Source: a bacterium
GTDB lineage: Bacteria; Bacillota; Clostridia; Oscillospirales; Oscillospiraceae
DNA: 64,000 nt
NCBI GenBank assembly: GCA_004562395.1
Contig: SFQY01000008.1
Location: forward strand, 23,334 to 87,333
Direction: 5' to 3'
Position numbers and translations under genes: made by a program. A model generated the notes under the pieces. The model was not told where the DNA came from. It did no database searches and saw only the letters and a list, made by a program, of their open reading frames with translations. Of this stretch, positions 43,855 through 51,609 are shown piece after piece; the stretch's first letter is position 1, and each line of letters starts with the position of its first letter.

Positions 43855-45102
43855 TTATTCCTCCGTAGACTTGGAAGCGTAGCGGTTGGGATCGTAGTTG
43901 CGGCCCTTGCAGAAGGGACGGCTGGGGATGCCGGACAGACAGCTATCCGTCTCCTGCGCATCCTCCACGATGCCCTTTCTGGCGGCATATTCCTTGGCAG
44001 CGGCCGCTTTTTCAGCCTGCTCCTGGTCACGCTGCTGCTTCTGCAGCTTCTTTTTGCTGGTGTTGGTGGTGATGCCGTCAGGATTGGCAGCCCGGCGCTC
44101 CGCGCGGATGCGCTCCTTCTCAGCCTCGATGCGGTCCTCCTCCATGGCCTTCTGCAGCCGGACGGCGTCCTCCGCGTCGTAGATCTTACGGTAATGGTTG
44201 GTCATAATGGGATCGGAGATCATTCTGACCACGCCGCCGACAAACCAGTACAGGGACAGTCCGGCGGCCACGGTAAAGCCGATCCACAGGGACATCAGGG
44301 GCATCGTCCACATCATGACCTTCATGGACTGGTTCTGCTGGGAGTTCTTGGCGGTCTCCTTGTCCTGGACACCCTTTTCGTCGGTGATGACGGAGTCGTT
44401 GGTCTTCTGGCTGATCCACATCTGCAGCACCTGGGAGCCCGCGGAAACCATGGGAATCAGGAACGCGCCGATGTGGGCCCAGTCCCAGACCCAGCTGGCG
44501 GAGAAGACGTTGAACTGGGGGATCATGCCCAGATTGATGCCCAGGAAATTGAAGTTGATACCGGCCAGAGCGAATTCACTGATGCCGGGGATGGCAGCAC
44601 GCAGCTCGTTGGCAAACTGAGGAATGGCCTGAGCGGCAATGACCTGGTCATAGTAGCTGTTGCTGGAGAAGATATCCGGCGCCGCAGTCTTGATGACGCT
44701 GATGATCTGGCTTGTAATCTCCTCCGACTCCAGCAGGATGTAGGTGATGGGCTGGCGAATGACGGCAAACAGAGGGAACAGGATCAGCATGGGGATGAGG
44801 CTCCACACACAGCCGCCGCCCATGGAAACGCCCTCGTCCTGATACAGCTTCTGCATCATTTCATTCTGCTTCTGAGGGTCATTGGCATAGCGGGCCTGAA
44901 TGTCCTGAATGCGGGGGGTCAGGCGGGACATCTTCATCATGCTCTTCTTGGACTTGGCATTGATGGGCATCAGGATCAGCTGAACCAGAATGGCGAAGAG
45001 GATCATGGCAACGCCGTAGTTGTTGGTCAGATGATACAGCTGGGCCAGCAGCCAGCCAAAGGGGACAGTGATAATGTCAGATAACTGGAACGCGAGAAAC
45101 AT
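43855..45102 (-). CDS. yidC: YidC/Oxa1 membrane protein insertase
   Basis: A 415-aa insertase that places proteins in the cytoplasmic membrane, with or without SecYEG. About five membrane helices: residues 10-45 (NNYGVAMILFAILVQLILMP), one at about 100, then the region 200-300 (WAHIGAFLIPMVSAGSQV; AAGLSLYWFVGGVVRMI). The long loop between helices 1 and 2 has KSKKSMMKMSRLTPRIQDIQ. The C-terminal 90 residues are basic and rich in Lys/Arg/Ala. There is no lipobox at the N-terminus, unlike Bacillus SpoIIIJ. AAGGAGGAAGGTC precedes the ATG. Confidence 0.95.
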   Translation of the reverse strand: MFLAFQLSDIITVPFGWLLAQLYHLTNNYGVAMILFAILVQLILMPINAKSKKSMMKMSRLTPRIQDIQARYANDPQKQNEMMQKLYQDEGVSMGGGCVWSLIPMLILFPLFAVIRQPITYILLESEEITSQIISVIKTAAPDIFSSNSYYDQVIAAQAIPQFANELRAAIPGISEFALAGINFNFLGINLGMIPQFNVFSASWVWDWAHIGAFLIPMVSAGSQVLQMWISQKTNDSVITDEKGVQDKETAKNSQQNQSMKVMMWTMPLMSLWIGFTVAAGLSLYWFVGGVVRMISDPIMTNHYRKIYDAEDAVRLQKAMEEDRIEAEKERIRAERRAANPDGITTNTSKKKLQKQQRDQEQAEKAAAAKEYAARKGIVEDAQETDSCLSGIPSRPFCKGRNYDPNRYASKSTEE

Positions 45103-45137
45103 TGACCTTCCTCCTTAAGTATTGTGGAAAACGGAAG

Positions 45138-45350
45138 TCACGGTACGGGATCGTAGATATCCCCTTTATAAAAGGGATGGCAGCGAAGGAACCGCCGCAG
45201 GGCAAGCCATCCGCCCTTCCACGCCCCGTATTTGCTGATTGCTTCGACGGCGTAGGCACTGCAGGTGGGCCGGAACCGGCACCGGGCCGGAAAACAGGGA
45301 GAAATGCTGCGCTGATAGAAACGTATAAGGGAAAGTAAGATCTTTTTCAT
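45138..45350 (-). CDS. yidD: Membrane protein insertion efficiency factor YidD
   Basis: A 70-aa YidD, which helps membrane insertion at the Sec/YidC site. Motifs: [25 protein letters not shown] and [13 protein letters not shown], all conserved. Its position between rnpA and yidC is the usual one. The ribosome site is weak (GGTTGG). It starts 64 bases after the rnpA stop. Confidence 0.95.
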   Translation of the reverse strand: MKKILLSLIRFYQRSISPCFPARCRFRPTCSAYAVEAISKYGAWKGGWLALRRFLRCHPFYKGDIYDPVP

Positions 45351-45414
45351 AAGCCAACCGAAAATGTGATATCCAATATCAATAGCCTGTATCCGGGAAT
45401 GCGGCAGAGATACC

Positions 45415-45753
45415 TTACATCTGCTTCAGAATTCCCGCTTTTTGCGCCAGCGCCAGGTAGCTTTTGGTAAGGCGCTCAAACTTCGCGTCCACGGCCCGGC
45501 TCCGGGCCACCACCACGATGTCCCATCCCGGCTGGAACCGGCTCTCATTCAGGCGGTAAACCTCCCGCAGGCGGCGCCGGGTGCGGTTGCGCACATGGGC
45601 CTTGCCCAGTTTTTTGCTGACGGTAATTCCCACCCGATTGCCCTGGGTGCGGTTTTTCCGGGCATACAGCACCAGATAGCCGTCGGCAAAGCCGGAGGTA
45701 TGATACAGACGGCGGAAGATGTGGTTAAGCTTCAGACTGGTTGAATATTCCAT
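45415..45753 (-). CDS. rnpA: Ribonuclease P protein component
   Basis: A 112-aa RNase P protein, which binds the RNA subunit and aids tRNA 5' maturation. The conserved RNR motif [17 protein letters not shown] is present, with [14 protein letters not shown] at the N-terminus. It is full length. It follows rpmH by about 186 bases in the order rpmH-rnpA-yidD-yidC-jag. Confidence 0.95.
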   Translation of the reverse strand: MEYSTSLKLNHIFRRLYHTSGFADGYLVLYARKNRTQGNRVGITVSKKLGKAHVRNRTRRRLREVYRLNESRFQPGWDIVVVARSRAVDAKFERLTKSYLALAQKAGILKQM

Positions 45754-45939
45754 GATCGGTTTCCCTCCCGGAGGGCGAAAAGCGTGAAGCGTGAATAAGT
45801 CTGAAAACTATTTCGTTTTTCCTGATTCCCTCTCACCTAAAAAGGGAGCGGGGCGAATGGTCCATTCACCCCGCTGTAGCTCCCGTTTCGCTCATTTTCG
45901 CGCTGATTTTCCCTGTGGTGACCCACTTCAAAACGCGCA

Positions 45940-46074
45940 TCAAGCGGACAGAACCTTGCGGCCTTTCGCACGACGGCGGGCCAGAACCTTACGGCCATTG
46001 GAAGTAGCCATTCTCTGACGGAAACCGTGGACCTTGGAACGGTGACGGCGGCTGGGCTGATAGGTACGCTTCAT
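45940..46074 (-). CDS. rpmH: Ribosomal protein L34
   Basis: A 44-aa large-subunit ribosomal protein. The sequence starts [19 protein letters not shown] and ends [10 protein letters not shown], nearly invariant in bacteria. AGGAGG lies before the ATG. In most bacteria rpmH is beside dnaA and the replication origin; here the upstream side has a promoter and then the CapA-like gene, so that neighbourhood is lost. Confidence 0.97.
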   Translation of the reverse strand: MKRTYQPSRRHRSKVHGFRQRMATSNGRKVLARRRAKGRKVLSA

Positions 46075-46167
46075 TCGGGATACACCTCCTGTCAAAAATC
46101 AATATGCTCGACAGCCAGATAGGCCGCAGCAACACATTTTAAATGACCATAACAGTCATGCTGATAC

Positions 46168-46196
46168 ATTATAACCGAAAAAACCGGTTTGGTCAA
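46168..46196 (-). promoter_or_regulatory. Promoter of the rpmH operon
   Basis: Minus strand: TTGACC (46191-46196), 17-bp spacer, TATAAT (46168-46173), about 94 bases before the rpmH start. Confidence 0.85.
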
Positions 46197-46283
46197 TATT
46201 TTTTTCCGATTTTCTTGGGCTGTCCCGCAAAAACTCTTCCGAAAATCCGCCGGACAGCCATGTACACCCGGGATTGGGGGACG

Positions 46284-47441
46284 TTACTCCTGCCAGGTCC
46301 CGCTGAGCTTGGCCAGAACCCGCTGATAGCCTTCCGAATCCGGCGCATAGGGCGTGGGCTGATAATTGTTCACCCCGGAAACGGAGCTGATGCAGGCAGG
46401 CACTATGGTCCGCTCTCCCAGGCGCACCGTCCCGCCGGCATCCCGGAGGATCTCCTGCTGAATCAGGGCAGTGTCAAAATCCTTGGGGGCGCTGTTGCCG
46501 CCGAAGCTGAAATTGCCCAGGGAATAGAAGATCACACCACCGTTGTAGGACTCGATGCTCTGCAGCACATGGGGATGGGTCCCGAAGACAATATCCGCCC
46601 CGGCGTCGATAGCGGCATGCCCCACCCGGACCTGCTCCTCTGTAGGGCAGTAGGTGCCTTCCACACCCCAGTGGGGGGCAAAAATGATCAGGTCCACCCC
46701 CTGCTCCTTCATGGCGCTGATCTCGGACTCCATATCCTCCACATCCAGGAGGTAATACACCGCGCCGTACAGGCCGATGGTCAGACCGCTGTCCAGGGTG
46801 ATGACCCGGGAGCTGTCCCGCTCCACATAGGGGATCCCCGCCCGGTCCAGCGTGGCGAGAGTGGAATCATAGCCCCGCTGCCCATAATCCATGGAATGGT
46901 TGTTGGCCACGGTCACCGCCTCCACGCTGCCCCGGGTCAATATGCTCACATAATCCGTAGGTCCCCGGAAGACATACTTTTTCTGCATGGGATTTCCCTC
47001 GTCACACAGAGCGCCTTCCAGATTCACCATGGTAAAGTCGTCGTTTTCAAAATAATCATGAACATTGCGGAAGGGATAATCCGGATCCTCACCTACGGTT
47101 TTGATAAAGCCGCAGCCGGCATAATAGTTGCTTGGGGTGCAGCCCAGGGTGCAGTCCCCCGCGAAGGTCAGCAGAAAGCGCTCCGTCCTGGGCTGTGTCC
47201 CGGCTGTGGTTTCCGGCGGTTCCGTTTCCGGCGGTTCCGTTTCCGGCGGTTCCGTTTCCGGCGGTTCCGTTTCCGGCGGTTCCGTTTCCGGCAGCTCCGT
47301 TTCCGGCGGCTGGGTCTGAGGCTCTGCCAAATGACCCCGGGGCTCCGGGGCGCTCTGCCGCTGACCGCAGGACGCCGCCAGCAGGAGCAGGCCCCCCATC
47401 ACAAGCAGCAGGGTCAGAATTCTCAGGGTAATCCGGTTCAT
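46284..47441 (-). CDS. CapA-family lipoprotein (poly-glutamate capsule synthesis-like)
   Basis: A 385-aa lipoprotein. Signal peptide with lipobox LAASC (Cys25); a linker with five to six PPETE repeats (residues 45-75); then a CapA-type metallophosphatase-like domain: LTFAGDCTLG near residue 85, NLEGALCD, VANNHSMDYG, FAPHWGVE and GTHPHVLQSIESYNGGVIFYSLGNF. CapA is needed for poly-gamma-glutamate synthesis in Bacillus, but the lone domain in Clostridia usually has no capBC, and none are seen here. The ATG at 47441 follows GGAGAG; the open frame upstream to 47654 overlaps typA and is rejected. The 15-bp repeat GTTCCGTTTCCGGCG in the linker may vary in number. Confidence 0.88.
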   Translation of the reverse strand: MNRITLRILTLLLVMGGLLLLAASCGQRQSAPEPRGHLAEPQTQPPETELPETEPPETEPPETEPPETEPPETEPPETTAGTQPRTERFLLTFAGDCTLGCTPSNYYAGCGFIKTVGEDPDYPFRNVHDYFENDDFTMVNLEGALCDEGNPMQKKYVFRGPTDYVSILTRGSVEAVTVANNHSMDYGQRGYDSTLATLDRAGIPYVERDSSRVITLDSGLTIGLYGAVYYLLDVEDMESEISAMKEQGVDLIIFAPHWGVEGTYCPTEEQVRVGHAAIDAGADIVFGTHPHVLQSIESYNGGVIFYSLGNFSFGGNSAPKDFDTALIQQEILRDAGGTVRLGERTIVPACISSVSGVNNYQPTPYAPDSEGYQRVLAKLSGTWQE

Positions 47442-47491
47442 TTCTCTCCGCCTTTCTGATATAAGCTTTCGCCCATGGGAAAGCCACAAAC

Positions 47492-47514
47492 AGGGAGGGG
47501 ACATGCCCCTCCCT
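47492..47514 (-). terminator. Possible terminator of typA
   Basis: AGGGAGGGG / CCCCTCCCT, a perfect 9-bp stem, 7 bases after the typA stop. The minus-strand tail is only GTTTGTGG, so it may act weakly. Confidence 0.5.
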
Positions 47515-47521
47515 GAAAAAA

Positions 47522-49357
47522 TCAGCCGTTTTCCTGCGCGCGCTTTTTCATCAGATTGCGCATACGGGCAGCGTGGTCCAGCTCCCGCTTGCGGATGCGC
47601 AGGCTCTTGGGGGTGCATTCCAGCAGCTCGTCGTCCGCCAGGAATTCCAGGCACTGCTCCAGAGACAGGTTTCTCGGCGGGGTCAGCCGCAGGGCTTCGT
47701 CGGAACCGGCGGCCCGCATATTGGTCAGCTGCTTGCGCTTGCAGACATTGACGGTCATATCCTCGTTGCGGCTGCAGATGCCCACAACCATGCCCGCGTA
47801 AACGGCGGTACCGGGCTCGATGAACAGGGCGCCCCGCTCCTGAGCGGCGGCCAGGCCATAGGCCACCGCCTCGCCGGTCTCAAAGGCCACCAGGGAGCCC
47901 ACCTGGCGGCGCTCGATCTCGCCCTTCATAGGAGCGTAGGAATCCAGCACCGAGGACATGACACCCTCGCCCCGGGTATCGGTGAGGAACTCATTGCGGT
48001 AGCCGAACAGGCCCCGGGAGGGAACCAGGAACTCCAGGCGGTAGCGGCTGCCCATGGGGGTCATCCCCAGCAGATCACCCTTCCGGCGGCCCATTTTCTC
48101 GATAACGGCGCCCATGCACTCCTCGGGAACGTCCGCCACCATCCGTTCGATGGGCTCGCAGAGCTTGCCGTCGATGGTCTTGGTCAGCACACGGGGGGTG
48201 GATACGGAGAACTCATAGCCCTCCCGGCGCATGGTCTCCATGAGGATGGACAGGTGCATCTCGCCCCGGCCCGCCACGTTGAAGGCGTCGGTACCCTGCT
48301 CGGTGACGTGCAGGGACACGTCCTTCAGCAGCTCCCGCTCCAGCCGGTCCCGCAGGTTCCGGGAGGTCACATACTTGCCCTCCTTGCCCGCGAAGGGGGA
48401 ATCGTTGACGGCGAAGGTCATTTCAATGGTGGGGTCGCTGATCTTCACAAAGGGCAGGGGCTCCACGCACTCCGGAGCGCACAGGGTCCGGCCGATGGTG
48501 ATGTCCGCCATACCGGACAGGGCCACGATCTCACCGGCGCTGGCCTCGGGGATGGGGTTCTTGCCCAGGCCGTCGAATTCATACAATGCCACAACCTTGC
48601 CCTTCTGCTTCACCTCGGGATCGTGGAAGTCGCAGATGGTGACCTCCTGGTTGACCTTGATGGTGCCCCGCTCCACACGGCCCACGGCGATGCGGCCCAC
48701 ATAGTCGTTGTAGTCGATGGAGGACACCAGCAGCTGCAGGGGGGCGTCCTTGTCCCCCTGGGGCGCGGGGATATAGTTGACGATGGTCTCAAACAGGGGG
48801 GTCAGATCGGTACCGGCCACATCAGGGCTGTAGGAAGCGGTACCCTGGCGGCCAGAGCAGAACACGGTGGGAGAATTGAACTGCTCGTCGGTGGCGTCCA
48901 GATCCAGCAGCAGCTCCAGCACCTCGTCCATCACCTCATGGATCCGGGCGTCGGGCTTATCGATCTTGTTGACGGCCACGATGACCTTGTGGCCCAGCTC
49001 CAGGGCCTTCTGCAGAACAAACCGGGTCTGGGGCATGGGGCCCTCGGCGGCGTCCACCAACAGAATGACGCCGTTGACCATCTTCAGAATGCGCTCCACC
49101 TCGCCGCTGAAATCGGCGTGGCCCGGGGTATCCACGATGTTGATCTTATAATCCTTATAATGAACGGAGGTGTTCTTGGCCAGAATGGTAATGCCCCGCT
49201 CCCGCTCCAGGTCTCCGGAGTCCATAACACGCTCCACGGTGGCCTGGTTTTCCCGGTAGATACCGCCCTGCTTCAGCATCTCGTCCACCAGAGTGGTCTT
49301 GCCATGGTCAACGTGGGCGATAATGGCAATATTGCGGATCTTTTCCTGAGATATCAT
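47522..49357 (-). CDS. typA: Ribosome-associated GTPase TypA/BipA
   Basis: A 611-aa translational GTPase (BipA/TypA) that acts on ribosomes in stress and 50S assembly. The G1 motif is AHVDHGKTT, G2 lies at RGITIL, G3 is DTPGHADF, G4 NKID, then EF-G-like domains II, III and V and the BipA-specific C-terminal domain ending in HAARMRNLMKKRA. Length is normal. The ATG at 49357 lies 10 bases after AAGGAG; the open frame to 49417 is rejected. The gene has its own promoter at 49408. Confidence 0.96.
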   Translation of the reverse strand: MISQEKIRNIAIIAHVDHGKTTLVDEMLKQGGIYRENQATVERVMDSGDLERERGITILAKNTSVHYKDYKINIVDTPGHADFSGEVERILKMVNGVILLVDAAEGPMPQTRFVLQKALELGHKVIVAVNKIDKPDARIHEVMDEVLELLLDLDATDEQFNSPTVFCSGRQGTASYSPDVAGTDLTPLFETIVNYIPAPQGDKDAPLQLLVSSIDYNDYVGRIAVGRVERGTIKVNQEVTICDFHDPEVKQKGKVVALYEFDGLGKNPIPEASAGEIVALSGMADITIGRTLCAPECVEPLPFVKISDPTIEMTFAVNDSPFAGKEGKYVTSRNLRDRLERELLKDVSLHVTEQGTDAFNVAGRGEMHLSILMETMRREGYEFSVSTPRVLTKTIDGKLCEPIERMVADVPEECMGAVIEKMGRRKGDLLGMTPMGSRYRLEFLVPSRGLFGYRNEFLTDTRGEGVMSSVLDSYAPMKGEIERRQVGSLVAFETGEAVAYGLAAAQERGALFIEPGTAVYAGMVVGICSRNEDMTVNVCKRKQLTNMRAAGSDEALRLTPPRNLSLEQCLEFLADDELLECTPKSLRIRKRELDHAARMRNLMKKRAQENG

Positions 49358-49407
49358 ATCATTTGATCTCCTTTTTGAAGTGAAATAACGTAAACTCTCA
49401 ATTTCAA

Positions 49408-49436
49408 AATATAGCACATTGCCGAAATAATTGCAA
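49408..49436 (-). promoter_or_regulatory. Promoter of typA
   Basis: Minus strand: TTGCAA (49431-49436), 17-bp spacer, TATATT (49408-49413). Confidence 0.75.
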
Positions 49437-49493
49437 GATATTTGGTGAAATTTACCACTTCAAATTGCAATTTTCCTCCCGTGTAAGAAAGAA

Positions 49494-49647
49494 AAATGAT
49501 CGTTTAGCGCAGGAAATACGATGGTTCCACCAGAGGCTGATGCGCAGCAAAGGCTTCTCCTTGAGGAGAAGCTGTCTCGCGAAGCGAGACTGATGTGGTG
49601 TTACCGCGGTACGTTTTCGGGAGAAGGCTTAAGATAAACGATCATTT
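49494..49647. repeat. Intergenic repeat core B, short reversed copy with both terminal motifs (154 bp)
   Basis: AAATGATCGTTTAGC (49494-49508) returns inverted as ATAAACGATCATTT (49634-49647). Inside are GATGGTTCCACCAG, AGGCTTCTCCTTGAGGAGAA, GTCTCGCGAAGCGAGAC and TGATGTGGTGTTACC, the core-B modules in reverse order, lacking the left half. It lies between typA's promoter and the ABC transporter terminator. Confidence 0.85.
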
Positions 49648-49685
49648 CTCCAACCAGGCAGTCCGGTTCCATGGGACCACAAAGC

Positions 49686-49715
49686 AAAGCCAGCGGCAGG
49701 AAAGCCGCTGGCTTT
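49686..49715 (-). terminator. Terminator of the ABC exporter pair
   Basis: AAAGCCAGCGGC / GCCGCTGGCTTT, a perfect 12-bp stem, 8 bases after the stop codon; tail TTTGCTTTG on the minus strand. Confidence 0.85.
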
Positions 49716-49722
49716 GGTTGGT

Positions 49723-51609
49723 TTATTGATTCTGAAGCTGCTGCTTCTGGTACTGGAGCATATACAGCTGATAATACTTTCCCTTCTGGTGCAGCAGCTC
49801 CTGGTGGGTGCCCTGCTCCAGGATCCGGCCCTGGGACAGGAGGATGATGTTGTCCGCATGCTGGATGGTGCTTAAGCGGTGGGCCACGATCAGCATGGTG
49901 CCGATGTTTTTCATCTTTTCCAGGGAGTCCTGAATCAGCAGCTCCGTCTCGGTGTCGATGTTGGCGGTGGCCTCGTCCAGGATCATGACGCTGGGCTTGT
50001 GAATGATGGTCCGGGCAAAGCTCAGCAGTTGCCGCTGTCCGGCGGAGAAGTTGTTGCCCCGCTCCCGGACCGGCTCGTCCAGTCCCTTTTCCAGCTTTTT
50101 GATAAAGGAATCCGCATTGACATAGCGGGCAGCCTGCCACACCTCTTCGTCGGAGATCCCCTCCTCCCGCAGGAGGATGTTGCTGCGGATGTCCCCGGCA
50201 AAGAGGAACACGTCCTGGAGCATCTGGCCGAAGTGCCGGCGCAGGGAGGAGATTTTGATTTTCCGGATATCGATGCCGTCGATGAGGATCTGGCCCTTCT
50301 GGATATCGTAGTTGCGGCAGATCAGGGACAAAATGGTGGTCTTTCCGGAGCCGGTGGCGCCCACAAAGGCGACGGTCTGCCGGGGCTCCACATGGAAGCT
50401 GACGCCCTTTAAGACCCACTCACCGGGCTTATAGGCAAACCAGACATCCCGGAACTCGATCTCCCCCCGGATCCGGTCCAGCTCCATGGCGTCCGGCTCG
50501 TCCACCACCTCCGGGACCATGTCCAGAATGGTGAAGATCTTTTCCGCGGAGGCGAAGGACCGCTGAAGCATGTCAAACTGCTCCGCCAGGGTCTGGATGG
50601 GGTTAAAGAACCGGGAGATATAGATATAGAACGCCACCACGATCTCGCTGGTGATGACCTGCCCGAAGAAGGCGCTGTTCCGGATATATCCTCTGGCGCC
50701 GATGTAGAACAGGAACAGGTTGGCGCAGATGTACAGCATATACACCATGGGACGGAAAATGCCGAAAACCAGCATTCTCGCCTCCTTGGCCCTGCGCAGC
50801 TTCCTGCTTTTTTCCAGGAAGGTTTCCATCTTCCGGTCCTCCTGGTTGAAGATCTGGGTGATCTTGATCCCGGAGAGGTTTTCCGAAAGATAGGTATTCA
50901 GGTCCGTGGTGGCGTCGTTGACACTGCGGTGGACCTTCCGGGAGAATCTGCGGAAGATCACGGTGAACCAGACTATGAAGGGCACAAAGCACAGGACCAT
51001 CAGCGTCAGGGCGTAATTCAGCAGCAGCATGGCTCCCAGAACGCCGAAGATCACCAGCGTGTTTTTTGCCAGCGTGACCAGAATATTGGTGAACATATAG
51101 GAAATGGAGTTGGGATCATTGGTGGCCCTGGTCACCAGCTTGCCCACGGGGATGTTGTTCAGCTGCTCATGGCTCAGGCTCTCGATGTGGACAAAGATGT
51201 CCTCCCGGAGCTTGGACAGGATCTTCTGTCCCGTCTTCTGCAGGACCATGGACTGAATGTAGGTGCAGATCAGGCTGACGATCAGGATCCCCACCATGGC
51301 CGCCACCCGGACATACAGGTCCCGGAGGACAAAATCCCCCTTCACCAGGCCCTGGATATCACCGATGAGCAGCGGAGAAACCAGATCATAGGCAATGGAG
51401 AACAGCATGACCACAAAGACCAGCAAAAATTCCTTCCAGTAGGGCTTCGCGTAGACCAGCAGCCGCCGGACGATCTCGGCGTCGGACATGTGCCGTTCAA
51501 AATCCCGGGTTTCCTTCTTTCTGCTGTCCCAGACATACAGGATTGTGAACAGCACGGTGAACACACCGATGATGGCGCCCACGATCAGAAGGGGGGTATA
51601 CTCAGCCAT
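49723..51609 (-). CDS. ABC exporter half-transporter, second of a heterodimer pair
   Basis: A 628-aa export protein: one extra N-terminal helix (residues 5-30), then the six-helix ABC membrane domain (about 60-350), then the ATPase domain (about 385-628). ATPase motifs: Walker A FVGATGSGKTT; signature NFSAGQRQLLSFA; Walker B VMILDEATANID; H-loop VAHRLS. The signature is a slightly altered form (FSAGQ for LSGGQ), as often seen in one half of heterodimeric multidrug exporters. The ATG at 51609 overlaps the stop of the partner gene by 8 bases. Ribosome site GGAAGGAGG precedes it. The substrate is unknown. Confidence 0.93.
   Translation of the reverse strand: MAEYTPLLIVGAIIGVFTVLFTILYVWDSRKKETRDFERHMSDAEIVRRLLVYAKPYWKEFLLVFVVMLFSIAYDLVSPLLIGDIQGLVKGDFVLRDLYVRVAAMVGILIVSLICTYIQSMVLQKTGQKILSKLREDIFVHIESLSHEQLNNIPVGKLVTRATNDPNSISYMFTNILVTLAKNTLVIFGVLGAMLLLNYALTLMVLCFVPFIVWFTVIFRRFSRKVHRSVNDATTDLNTYLSENLSGIKITQIFNQEDRKMETFLEKSRKLRRAKEARMLVFGIFRPMVYMLYICANLFLFYIGARGYIRNSAFFGQVITSEIVVAFYIYISRFFNPIQTLAEQFDMLQRSFASAEKIFTILDMVPEVVDEPDAMELDRIRGEIEFRDVWFAYKPGEWVLKGVSFHVEPRQTVAFVGATGSGKTTILSLICRNYDIQKGQILIDGIDIRKIKISSLRRHFGQMLQDVFLFAGDIRSNILLREEGISDEEVWQAARYVNADSFIKKLEKGLDEPVRERGNNFSAGQRQLLSFARTIIHKPSVMILDEATANIDTETELLIQDSLEKMKNIGTMLIVAHRLSTIQHADNIILLSQGRILEQGTHQELLHQKGKYYQLYMLQYQKQQLQNQ

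Noticed and set aside
45940..46283. Replication origin beside rpmH
   Set aside because: No dnaA gene and no group of TTATCCACA-like boxes in the region.
3148..49647. Reading the AAATGATCGTTTAGC-bounded units as integron cassettes
   Set aside because: The units hold no genes, the ends do not have the paired R and L boxes of attC sites, and no integrase is present.
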